A DNA stretch of 33,007 nucleotides. Origin: a virus. The notes below the pieces were generated by a model. That model ran no database searches and was not told the origin of the DNA. It was given only the letters and a program-made list of their open reading frames with translations. The stretch lies in the IMG/VR virus record IMGVR_UViG_3300048672_000599, positions 1 through 33,007 of that record. The stretch is one strand, 5' to 3'. Of the stretch, positions 24,176-29,983 are shown in pieces; positions within the stretch are counted from its first letter, which is position 1; each line of letters begins with the position of its first letter. Position numbers and translations under genes: made by a program.

Positions 24176-24204
24176 TTGATTAATATTATCTTTTAGCTAA
24201 TAAT
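24176..24204 (+). promoter_or_regulatory. Candidate rightward promoter with operator-like site
   Basis: TTGATT (24176-24181), a 17-base spacer and AATAAT (24199-24204) form a plausible promoter for the Cro/YdaS-like gene. The perfect palindrome TTAGCTAA (24193-24200) lies within it and shares the TTAGC half-site with the leftward promoter operator, which suggests autoregulation. Confidence 0.45.
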
Positions 24205-24231
24205 GTAATTTTACCCTACTTTTTGACTATT

Positions 24232-24450
24232 ATGAGAAATAAATTAAATAACTCTCTGCATGGAATAATGCAGTGTTTTGCAAAATTTGAAACCCAGCGA
24301 GAGCTTGCCAGGGCTTTAAATGTATCCGAGGTCACAGTGTCGCACTGGCTCAGCGGATTGAAGCGCCCAAGCTATAAAAATGCGCTATTATTGGAGCATC
24401 TAACCGGCGTACCACGTCAGAAAATTAGACCAGATATATACCCAGAATGA
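24232..24450 (+). CDS. Cro/YdaS-like helix-turn-helix regulator (72 aa)
   Basis: Residues about 23-50, 'TQRELARALNVSEVTVSHWL', are a clear helix-turn-helix, and the end 'LTGVPRQKIRPDIYPE' matches the YdaS/Cro-type ending (E..TGV.r..LRPD.Yp). This is a phage repressor or Cro-like switch protein. I start at ATG 24232; no Shine-Dalgarno is visible, the candidate promoter would give a leader of about 20 bases, and an internal ATG at residue 13 (gga upstream) is an alternative. It is coupled to the next gene by ATGA. Confidence 0.8.
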   Translation: MRNKLNNSLHGIMQCFAKFETQRELARALNVSEVTVSHWLSGLKRPSYKNALLLEHLTGVPRQKIRPDIYPE

Positions 24451-24692
24451 ATAAATGCGGCGATTGCGCACACTGGAATAAACCTTCTATCACCTATGAG
24501 CCAAACTCAATAGGCTCATGCAAGTTATTTGACGACTGGATGCTTAAACACGCCAGCCACGTAAGGACTCCATCTATACTAGCTCTTAACAGAGTCATGA
24601 CAGAGCTTGGCGCTACCCCCTATATACACGACTACAGGCATGTTTTCATTAGAGATACCCTGCGTAAATGCAAGCGCTTTGTATTAGCCTGA
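24447..24692 (+). CDS. Small Cys-containing phage protein (81 aa)
   Basis: It begins 'MNKCGDCAHWNKP' with C4 and C7, followed by 'GSCKLF' (C25) and a late Cys (C75), the pattern of a small zinc-binding protein common in phage early regions. No DNA-binding helix is evident. Its ATG overlaps the repressor stop, so the two are coupled, and a strong terminator follows its stop by about 30 bases. Function unknown. Confidence 0.65.
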   Translation: MNKCGDCAHWNKPSITYEPNSIGSCKLFDDWMLKHASHVRTPSILALNRVMTELGATPYIHDYRHVFIRDTLRKCKRFVLA

Positions 24693-24718
24693 CCAAGTTT
24701 TTAAGCCTCTCCCCTCTC

Positions 24719-24743
24719 GCCCGGTTTATCGCCGGGTTTTTTT
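24719..24743 (+). terminator. Rho-independent terminator
   Basis: CCCGG (24720-24724) and CCGGG (24732-24736) form a stem with a 7-base loop, followed by seven T (24737-24743). It closes the short Cro/YdaS transcription unit and separates it from the replication genes. Confidence 0.85.
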
Positions 24744-24761
24744 GCTTAATGAATTATTTAT

Positions 24762-24790
24762 TTGACATTTGCCATAATAAAATCTATTCT
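24762..24790 (+). promoter_or_regulatory. Candidate promoter of the replication operon
   Basis: A perfect TTGACA (24762-24767), 17-base spacer and TATTCT (24785-24790) lie directly after the terminator and 35 bases before the first gene of the replication block. No obvious operator is seen. Confidence 0.6.
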
Positions 24791-24824
24791 AAATCTGAAC
24801 TCAATCTCATCACACTGTATTTTT

Positions 24825-25022
24825 ATGAAAAACAATAGAAAAGAAGCTATAAAATCACATGATAAATGGTATTACACAGGCAAGCCATGCAAGCATGGTC
24901 ATCTATCAAAGCGAATGGTTATGGACGGTTCGTGCTATGAGTGCAGGCTTGAGCGTAATGCAATAGAGAGGTCAATTATAAAATCATACCTAAAAGACTT
25001 ACCTGAGGCACTGGTGCAATAA
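24825..25022 (+). CDS. Small zinc-finger-like protein (65 aa)
   Basis: The motif 'YTGKPCKHGHLSKRMVMDGSCYECRLER' places C22, H24 or H26, C37 and C40 in the spacing of a small treble-clef zinc finger seen in many phage early proteins ('G.pC..GH...R......C..C...r'), sometimes linked to HNH folds. The chosen ATG (24825) is the first after the candidate promoter; an upstream ATG-less extension would overlap the promoter. The stop overlaps the next start (TAATG), so it is coupled to the initiator gene. A regulatory or nucleic-acid binding role is likely but unproven. Confidence 0.65.
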   Translation: MKNNRKEAIKSHDKWYYTGKPCKHGHLSKRMVMDGSCYECRLERNAIERSIIKSYLKDLPEALVQ

Positions 25023-25870
25023 TGGCAGCATTACCCTACTTACAACTATATGTTGCAGATTATCTTTCAGACACTATGCACCTAAGCACTGAAGAACATG
25101 GCGCATATATTTTATTAATAATGAATTATTGGCAAACTGGCAAGCCAATAAACTCTAAGCATATCAAAGCGATAACAAAATTAAGTAACGAACGTATAAC
25201 GGACGTTATCGAAACGTTACAACACTTTTTTAACGTAGATGTAGACGGATTATGGTTCCACAAAAGAATTGAGGCCGATTTAGAAAAAGTTAGGGATAAA
25301 TCTATAAAATCATCTAACGCTGGAAAAATATCAGCAGAATTAAGGTGGAAAAATAACACAAAAGTAACGAACGTTATAACGGACGTTATCGAAACGTTAC
25401 AACGGAATTGTAACCATACAGAAACAGAAACAAAAACAGATACAAAAACAGATAAGATAAAAGATATATGCGCTAAAGCGCAGCCAAAAAAAATCAGTTC
25501 ACAAACTTTGCTTGCAGAATGGGGAATTAATGAAAACCTGTCGAATGATTTTATTGTTCACAGAAAATTAAAAAAAGCAGCAATTACAGAAACAGCTTTA
25601 AAGGGATTCCAGCGGGAGGCTGACAAAGCAAAAATATCACTATCCGAGGCGATTACATATTCGATTGAGCGCGGATGGGTTACATTCAAAAATGACTGGT
25701 ATCAAAACGCGATACAGCAAACACAAGCCGCAAATAAGGAAACAAAACATGACTACCAACTCAGACACATTAGAAACCTTACAACCGACCCAGAAGACAT
25801 GCCAAGATATGAACGAGTCATCGATATCACCGGGTACAATTCCGACCAAATGGATAACCCACCTTTTTAA
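25022..25870 (+). CDS. DUF1376 replication initiator-like protein (282 aa)
   Basis: Residues 1-95 match the DUF1376 pattern: 'LPYLQLYVADYLSDTMHLSTEEHGAYILLIMNYW', 'GKPINSKHIKAITKLSNERI', 'FFNVDVDGLWFHKRIEADLEK'. Such proteins act as phage replication initiators, comparable in place to lambda O. A Lys/Thr/Glu linker (ETETKTDTKTDK) joins it to a DnaT-like C-terminal region (FIVHRKLKKAAITETALKGF, then FKNDWYQNAI). The peptide ITDVIETLQ occurs twice because a 41-base DNA element is duplicated within the gene (25183-25223 and 25362-25403). It overlaps the next gene by about 120 bases. Confidence 0.82.
   Translation: MAALPYLQLYVADYLSDTMHLSTEEHGAYILLIMNYWQTGKPINSKHIKAITKLSNERITDVIETLQHFFNVDVDGLWFHKRIEADLEKVRDKSIKSSNAGKISAELRWKNNTKVTNVITDVIETLQRNCNHTETETKTDTKTDKIKDICAKAQPKKISSQTLLAEWGINENLSNDFIVHRKLKKAAITETALKGFQREADKAKISLSEAITYSIERGWVTFKNDWYQNAIQQTQAANKETKHDYQLRHIRNLTTDPEDMPRYERVIDITGYNSDQMDNPPF
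25183..25470. repeat. Duplicated nested dyad plus A-rich tract: candidate replication origin
   Basis: Two copies (25183-25223 and 25362-25403) of a 41-base element are identical but for one inserted T. Each is a symmetric array: GTAACG, 5 bases, ATAACG, GA, CGTTAT, 5 bases, CGTTAC (the second copy has 6 bases in the left gap). The outer and inner hexamers repeat every 11 bases, about one helical turn. After the second copy, 25420-25470 is almost pure A/purine with repeats of CAGAAA, CAAAAA and CAGATA. Iteron-like sites plus an easily melted tract inside the initiator gene is the lambda origin design. Confidence 0.6.
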
Positions 25871-26318
25871 AAGATTGCATTTTATATACGGCTCAAAATT
25901 TGAGGAACTGTGGAAAGGGCTAAACGAGCAGGAGCTTAAGGCGTTCTGGGCTGATGCGCTTGAAGGTTACACTTCAGACGAAATAAAAACAGGGCTTAAT
26001 GCTTGCATGACTCGCATATTCCCACCAACACTGCCGGAGTTTTTAATGCTGTGCAGGAAGCCGATAGACCCGCAGCAGGCTTTTATCGACGCTTGCAATG
26101 GCAAATTTGCTAATGAGGCAATCAGGCGTACAGCAAGAAAAATTGGCTCTTTCGATTTACAGCGGACAACCTGGGCGCAAATAAAAACGAGATGGACAAA
26201 TGAGCTGGCCTTTCAGCAATCGCAAAAAGAGCCAGTAGCAAAGCCAGGGCAATCTAGACTATCAACCGAACAACAAGGAGCCGGAAAAAATGAAATTCAA
26301 AGCTACAGAAAAATATAA
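25749..26318 (+). CDS. Lambda P-like replication protein, helicase loader (189 aa)
   Basis: I start at ATG 25749, which follows ataaggaaacaaaac (strong ribosome binding site); an in-frame ATG at 25809 is an alternative. The core 'FEELWKGLNEQELKAFWADAL', 'TSDEIKTGLNACMTRIFPPT' and 'LPEFLMLCRKPIDPQQAF' resembles lambda P-type helicase loaders, especially the '(W)PP.LPEF...C' signature. Its position right after the initiator gene matches the O-P order. The N-terminal 40 residues lie in the overlap with the initiator and look unstructured. It probably recruits the host DnaB helicase to the origin. Confidence 0.72.
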   Translation: MTTNSDTLETLQPTQKTCQDMNESSISPGTIPTKWITHLFKRLHFIYGSKFEELWKGLNEQELKAFWADALEGYTSDEIKTGLNACMTRIFPPTLPEFLMLCRKPIDPQQAFIDACNGKFANEAIRRTARKIGSFDLQRTTWAQIKTRWTNELAFQQSQKEPVAKPGQSRLSTEQQGAGKNEIQSYRKI

Positions 26319-26580
26319 TCCAATAGCAATGCTCAGAGAAGCAATGCTAAAGATCGAGGCCGATGAGTCCGGGCTTACTAAAGCTGAAAAATGGACAAAG
26401 CACCTTGAGCGGCTTAAAGATCACGAGTTTTTGATATACGAACATGAGCAAAAATTCAAGACAGCTCCGGCAGACCATATCTGTGATGGCCCATTTTGCG
26501 GGAATCCAGGCTCGATAAGTAGCAGCACAACAGGCGGCGGAAACTATTATTGCCAGGAACATTACAGAAGGGCTGGATAA
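26290..26580 (+). CDS. Hypothetical protein with a Cys/His cluster (96 aa)
   Basis: The ATG follows aaggagccggaaaa, a perfect ribosome binding site, and overlaps the P-like gene by 29 bases. The N-terminal 60 residues are a charged helix; the C-terminal part holds C65, C70, C88 and H91 ('ICDGPFCGNPGS', 'YYCQEHYRR'), spaced like a small zinc-binding unit. The family resembles phage early proteins of unknown function. The next small gene starts immediately after the stop. Confidence 0.65.
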   Translation: MKFKATEKYNPIAMLREAMLKIEADESGLTKAEKWTKHLERLKDHEFLIYEHEQKFKTAPADHICDGPFCGNPGSISSSTTGGGNYYCQEHYRRAG

Positions 26581-26703
26581 ATGATTAGCAAAGCATTAAT
26601 TAAGGCGTCAAATAACTCCAAGGCGAAGAGTTTAGGAAAAAACAATGCAGATGTATGGGTTATTATTAAAACGTTTAACCACGATCTAGAAATGAGGCAA
26701 TAA
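26581..26703 (+). CDS. Very small protein (40 aa)
   Basis: It is a short frame directly abutting its upstream neighbour and overlapping the RusA start (TAATG). The product is 'MISKALIKASNNSKAKSLGK' then NNADVWVIIKTFNHDLEMRQ. Tight spacing on both sides supports translation, perhaps mainly to couple RusA to the upstream gene. No family recognised. Confidence 0.45.
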   Translation: MISKALIKASNNSKAKSLGKNNADVWVIIKTFNHDLEMRQ

Positions 26704-27086
26704 TGAAATCTGAAATTATGAAAAACAAAACAGTTAAAGAATTTACGCTACCTTATCCTCCATCGCTAAATAGGGCTTATAGGGCCGTTTCTGGGAGAGT
26801 TATTCTGTCAGCAATAGCTAGAGCCTACATTGACATTATCGCAGTGTCTACATACGCTCAAGGGGCTAGAGCGGTCAATCCTATCCTTGGGCGTATAGCA
26901 GTTTGCATGCAAATCTTTCCACCAGACCGGAGAAAGCGAGATATAGCTAATTGCGAAAAGCTTTTATGCGACTCACTAACCAAAGCCAGAGTATGGGATG
27001 ACGATAGCCAGATTGACCGGCTGACGCTTATCAGGATGCCTAATGTTAAAGACGGAAAGATCATTGTGCAGGTTCAGCAGTTATGA
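26703..27086 (+). CDS. rusA: RusA-type Holliday junction resolvase (127 aa)
   Basis: The sequence follows the RusA pattern: 'LPYPPSLNRAYRAVSGRVILS' near the start, then 'FPPDRRKRDIANCEKLLCDSLTKARVWDDDSQIDRLTL'. The aspartates in RKRDIAN, VWDDDSQ and adjacent positions form the metal-binding active site of this endonuclease, which cuts four-way junctions. Length is usual for the family (about 120). It belongs to the early operon with the P-like protein and SSB, where it likely resolves replication or recombination branches before packaging. A second in-frame ATG at residue 6 is possible; start chosen from the TAATG overlap. Confidence 0.9.
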   Translation: MKSEIMKNKTVKEFTLPYPPSLNRAYRAVSGRVILSAIARAYIDIIAVSTYAQGARAVNPILGRIAVCMQIFPPDRRKRDIANCEKLLCDSLTKARVWDDDSQIDRLTLIRMPNVKDGKIIVQVQQL

Positions 27087-27250
27087 CAGATCGGGAATTT
27101 ATTGAATTTATGCGCCCTATGGACTGGAAGGACGATGATATTTACAGCTTCGTTGAGAAAGTAGGGATAATCATGAATGACGGTGTTGTCGAAGAAAATG
27201 ACGCGCAAATCATGGCATATAATTTTATTTATAATGCAAATAAAGCTTGA
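27083..27250 (+). CDS. Small acidic protein (55 aa)
   Basis: The ATG overlaps the RusA stop (ATGA). The product is strongly acidic ('MTDREFIEFMRPMDWKDDDI', 'VVEENDAQIMAYNFIY') with a single predicted helix-rich fold and no Cys. Function unknown. Its charge and its place among DNA-processing genes would suit a DNA-mimic or regulatory protein, but there is no specific evidence for that. Confidence 0.5.
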   Translation: MTDREFIEFMRPMDWKDDDIYSFVEKVGIIMNDGVVEENDAQIMAYNFIYNANKA

Positions 27251-27310
27251 CAATATTAGCCAATGGATAAATAATATATCAAGACAAATAACAAATTGAA
27301 AAAAAAACAA

Positions 27311-27451
27311 ATGACAACCTTATCGAGCATGCTTTACGGACTTTACACTATAGCAAAAATGATTGTTTTCACGCTAATATTCTTGATCGGCTCAGTAAGA
27401 ATCAGCTATGAAATATCACTTCAATTAATTAAACTTTTGGAAAAAAAATGA
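27311..27451 (+). CDS. Small one-helix membrane protein (46 aa)
   Basis: Residues about 13-31 are a membrane-spanning stretch ('IAKMIVFTLIFLIGSVRI') flanked by short polar ends with a basic tail (KLLEKK). The ribosome binding site is poor (poly-A before ATG), but the stop overlaps the ssb start (ATGA), supporting translational coupling. Small membrane proteins in phage early regions often affect host envelope or exclude other phages; none is recognised here. Confidence 0.45.
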   Translation: MTTLSSMLYGLYTIAKMIVFTLIFLIGSVRISYEISLQLIKLLEKK

Positions 27452-27870
27452 GCAACGTATTTAGTTTTACAGGCAGAATTGGAAGAGATGCGGAAGTTAA
27501 GCATCTTCCAAGTGGCAGTTCAGTTCTTAATTTCACTGTTGCCAATAATGTTGGCTATGGCGACAACCAGAAAACAATCTGGTTGCAATGCTCGGTGTTT
27601 GGTAAACGAGCTGAGGGTCCGCTGGTGAATTATTTGAAAAAAGGGATGGGGGTATTCGTATCGGGAGAATTGAGCGAACACGAATACACCGGCAATGATG
27701 GTATTACCAAGAAATCACTGAATGTGGATTGTAATATCGTCGATTTAACCGATAAAAAACAGGATTCGGCAGAGCAAAAAAGACCGGCTCAACCAAGCCA
27801 GCAGGATAGGGCGGATGGCAGATCAAAGCCTGCGTCAGTGGATGATTTTATTGATGATATCCCTTTTTAA
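27448..27870 (+). CDS. ssb: Single-stranded DNA-binding protein SSB (140 aa)
   Basis: The OB-fold core is clear: 'NVFSFTGRIGRDAEVKHLPSG', 'VLNFTVANNVGYGDNQKTIWLQCSVFGKRAE', 'YLKKGMGVFVSGELSEHEY'. Residues 108-131 are a Gln/Pro/Arg linker and the end DDFIDDIPF is the acidic tip used to bind partner proteins in bacterial SSBs. It protects single strands during replication and works with the exonuclease/annealing pair and RusA. The ATG overlaps the preceding stop. A fragment resembling its 3' part recurs at 28141-28170. Confidence 0.93.
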   Translation: MSNVFSFTGRIGRDAEVKHLPSGSSVLNFTVANNVGYGDNQKTIWLQCSVFGKRAEGPLVNYLKKGMGVFVSGELSEHEYTGNDGITKKSLNVDCNIVDLTDKKQDSAEQKRPAQPSQQDRADGRSKPASVDDFIDDIPF

Positions 27871-27919
27871 ACTCTCCGGTTGAGCGACGGGTTAGACATT
27901 TTAAATAGGATTATGAATA

Positions 27920-28138
27920 ATGGAAACTGAAATAATTGATAAGTTGTTTTTGGAATTATCCCAAGTTAGTAAGGCGCAAACTTGGCGTGAAATTGAGTTA
28001 GAAAGGCGGGTACATGCTTTGAAGAAAGCGGCAAAGCCATTCGTTGATTTGATGCGCTCAACTGATGGACGTATACCAACAGAGAGGCTCTCGTTAGAGA
28101 ATTGGCATAATCTGGTAAAAGCCAATTCAGCTAAGTAA
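27920..28138 (+). CDS. Small helical phage protein (72 aa)
   Basis: It is helical and charged ('IDKLFLELSQVSKAQTWREIELERRVHALKKAAKPFVDLM'), with a short C-terminal 'ERLSLENWHNLVKANSAK'. No Cys, signal or membrane segment. The ATG follows taggattatgaata. It resembles small early-region phage proteins but I cannot name a family. It lies after ssb, with a 50-base gap. Confidence 0.55.
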   Translation: METEIIDKLFLELSQVSKAQTWREIELERRVHALKKAAKPFVDLMRSTDGRIPTERLSLENWHNLVKANSAK

Positions 28139-28140
28139 CC

Positions 28141-28170
28141 AGGACAGGGCGGATGGTAGATCGAAAACTA
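28141..28170 (+). repeat. Partial copy of the ssb 3' region
   Basis: About 30 bases (CAGGACAGGGCGGATGG and following AGATCGAAA) match ssb bases about 27803-27832 at roughly 24 of 30 positions. It is non-coding here and looks like a remnant of a duplication or recombination event. The rest of the 28139-28252 gap holds only a 21-codon frame (28191-28256) that overlaps the next start by ATGA. Confidence 0.45.
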
Positions 28171-28252
28171 AAGCAATTCATCGGCATATTATGATTTTGA
28201 GCAAATTGAAATGGACTTGTTTTAAATATAACGCTAATCTGAGAAAAACATT

Positions 28253-28579
28253 ATGAGAAAATTATCAGTTATTTTATTTGTAATTTTATACACGTCTTTT
28301 TTCATCTTTGGAGATGTGGACGCTGACACTTGTAGATCAGCAAAAGTAAAGCGCAACTTTGATTTTTATAAGGGATATCCTCATGGTAGAAAAGGTTTTG
28401 TGGTCGATCATATCTGTGCTCTTGAGTGTGGCGGCCTTGATGCAATCGTTAACATGCAGTACCAAGATAAGGCGGATTCACTTTTGAAAGACCGTTGGGA
28501 AAGAACTAAGGCCGGATGCGCATTAACGTGTAATTCGAGTAATTCAACCAAGACTAGACAAGTCTTTAATTGTAAATAA
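28253..28579 (+). CDS. Secreted HNH-type nuclease (108 aa)
   Basis: Residues 1-24 form a signal peptide (MRKLSVILFVILYTSFFIFG, cleavage near DVDA). The mature part carries an HNH-family core: 'GRKGFVVDHICALECGGLDAI' (H53 after D52), 'NMQYQDKADSLLKDRWER' (N67, K79-D80), a pattern I know from small phage and bacterial HNH proteins (DHI.pL.cGG...NMQ....A..KD.WER). Four to five Cys could form disulfides, which fits export. Such an enzyme would act in the periplasm or outside, not in packaging. The gene sits between early genes and the endolysin group. Confidence 0.75.
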   Translation: MRKLSVILFVILYTSFFIFGDVDADTCRSAKVKRNFDFYKGYPHGRKGFVVDHICALECGGLDAIVNMQYQDKADSLLKDRWERTKAGCALTCNSSNSTKTRQVFNCK

Positions 28580-28583
28580 ATTT

Positions 28584-28937
28584 ATGAGCAAAATAATTGT
28601 AGAAGAATGCTTAGCGCCAATAGAAGACAAATCTGATATAGCAGATTTTCATAGATACCAGGTGTTAATTGCGCCAGACTGCAATGAAATTTATGTTGGA
28701 AGATATGACACTGAGAAATCAGAGGGTATGACCGATGGCTTCTATTTTCAGCCGTATGAAGATGTTACGGTTGATTGTATTATCGCAGTAGCAGAGTTTT
28801 TGAAGCGGGTTAATAGAAATTCAATAGTTGGACAAAATAGAGATGAAACTAAGTATGTTTTATCAATAAGGCCGTTCGATATTTTAACGGACGGGGCGAA
28901 AGAAATAACCATAGAGGGCGACAAAAATGTACATTAA
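28584..28937 (+). CDS. Hypothetical protein (117 aa)
   Basis: It is a soluble, acidic mixed alpha-beta protein ('ADFHRYQVLIAPDCNEIYVGRY', 'FYFQPYEDVTVDCIIAVAEFLKRV', 'RDETKYVLSIRPFDILTDGAKEI'). No family recognised. There is no strong ribosome binding site; it starts 4 bases after the nuclease stop, so it may be translated by coupling. It overlaps the following exported-protein gene by 11 bases. Confidence 0.55.
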   Translation: MSKIIVEECLAPIEDKSDIADFHRYQVLIAPDCNEIYVGRYDTEKSEGMTDGFYFQPYEDVTVDCIIAVAEFLKRVNRNSIVGQNRDETKYVLSIRPFDILTDGAKEITIEGDKNVH

Positions 28938-29205
28938 AATTATAACGCTGGCTTTATTGCTGGCATCCACATCAGTAAAAGCAGATGAACATTCGTCGGT
29001 AGTTCAGGAATTCATGAGCGATGTTCACCAGCAAGATCAGGTTAGGCTTCAGCAGTATCATGAGACTATGCAAAATGATATGACCCTTAACCAGCAGTTA
29101 TTTAATGCCCGGTTTAATGCCTGGGCAGCCCAACAGCACAATTCAACAACGCTACAGTTCGGCGGTGGAGTGCCTCCAAAAGTAATAATTTACAGACCAC
29201 AATGA
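28927..29205 (+). CDS. Exported protein, possible lysis factor (92 aa)
   Basis: Residues 1-19 are a signal peptide (MYIKIITLALLLASTSVKA). The mature part is a Gln/His-rich helix ('HSSVVQEFMSDVHQQDQVRLQQYHETMQND') followed by a short 'GGGVPPKVIIYRPQ' tail. It is soluble, so it would reside in the periplasm. A good ribosome binding site (gagggcgac) precedes the ATG. Helical periplasmic proteins beside an endolysin can be spanin-related, but no anchor or lipobox is present, so the role is open. Confidence 0.55.
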   Translation: MYIKIITLALLLASTSVKADEHSSVVQEFMSDVHQQDQVRLQQYHETMQNDMTLNQQLFNARFNAWAAQQHNSTTLQFGGGVPPKVIIYRPQ

Positions 29206-29366
29206 TAATAGTTAGCATAGGTATTACTGGACTAAGTCAGGTGCATTTTAAGTTTAATCCTGGGGACGAAAAAACCCATGTTACCAGGATGGCAATTAGC
29301 GAAAAAGACACGCAAGCACTTTTGGAAACAGTAAAAACACAAATTGAAGGGATTATTAGTGGATAA
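29202..29366 (+). CDS. Very small hypothetical protein (54 aa)
   Basis: The ATG overlaps the previous stop (ATGA) and its end overlaps the endolysin start. The product 'MIIVSIGITGLSQVHFKFNP' then GDEKTHVTRMAISEKD and TQALLETVKTQIEGIISG has a short beta start and a helical end, resembling small phage proteins. Function unknown; translational coupling to the lysozyme is the clearest inference. Confidence 0.5.
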   Translation: MIIVSIGITGLSQVHFKFNPGDEKTHVTRMAISEKDTQALLETVKTQIEGIISG

Positions 29367-29832
29367 ATTAATTGAGCAATTAATGCAGCATGAGGGGTAC
29401 AGAAAACAAGTTTATAAAGACAGCAATGGGATTGATACTATCGGGTACGGGTATAATTTAAGCAGCAATATGGCAAAGTTTTCGTCTATTGAACTTGCTT
29501 ATTTTTACCGAGAGGGGGTCTCAAAAACAGTCGCTCTAAAGGTGTTAAAGCTTTGTGTAAGTAAAACTAGGGATGAGCTTGAATCAAAGTTTAAATGGTT
29601 CCGCTCACTGTCTAAGACAAGGCAGGACGTATTAATTAATATGTGCTTTAACCTTGGGATAGTAAAGTTGCTTAAGTTTAAGAAAATGCTTAAATGCTTG
29701 GAGGATGGAGACTGGCAAGGGGCGGCAGGTGAGATGCTTGAATCGAAGTGGCATAGTGACGTAGGGCAACGGGCGATAACGCTGTCAGCACAAATGATGA
29801 GGGGGGAATATGAGACTAATTCGATGGCTTAA
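29359..29832 (+). CDS. T4-type endolysin (glycoside hydrolase 24 lysozyme, 157 aa)
   Basis: I use the GTG at 29359, which follows gaagggattatta; a TTG five codons earlier is open but has no site. The catalytic triad is in T4 lysozyme spacing: E12 in LMQHEGYRK, D21 in YKDSNG and T27 in DTIGYGYNL. Later 'RQDVLINMCFNLGI' is the conserved helix of the family. It cleaves peptidoglycan glycosidic bonds. There is no signal peptide, so a holin must release it; candidates are the 57-residue membrane protein just downstream and the holin-like gene at 19740. It overlaps the upstream gene by 8 bases. Confidence 0.92.
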   Translation: MDKLIEQLMQHEGYRKQVYKDSNGIDTIGYGYNLSSNMAKFSSIELAYFYREGVSKTVALKVLKLCVSKTRDELESKFKWFRSLSKTRQDVLINMCFNLGIVKLLKFKKMLKCLEDGDWQGAAGEMLESKWHSDVGQRAITLSAQMMRGEYETNSMA

Positions 29833-29983
29833 GAAGTGGATTATTATTTTTAAGTTGATGGCAGAGGCGTGGGCAGTGATGATATTCTTCTACATTCTGC
29901 ATAGAGGAAAAATGCAAATTGGTAACGAGCAGACCAAAAAAGTTGGGAGAAAATTATGGTTTGGGGCTACAAAGAAAGGGTAG
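29810..29983 (+). CDS. Small membrane protein next to endolysin, holin/anchor candidate (57 aa)
   Basis: A very strong ribosome binding site (gaggggggaat) precedes the ATG. The protein starts with a basic helix (MRLIRWLKKWIIIFK), has one hydrophobic segment (about residues 11-31, with AWAVMIFFYIL) and ends with a Lys/Arg-rich cytoplasmic-type tail. This fits a one-helix holin, pinholin or anchor protein beside the endolysin. It overlaps the endolysin gene by 23 bases and the next gene by 28. No named family recognised. Confidence 0.6.
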   Translation: MRLIRWLKKWIIIFKLMAEAWAVMIFFYILHRGKMQIGNEQTKKVGRKLWFGATKKG

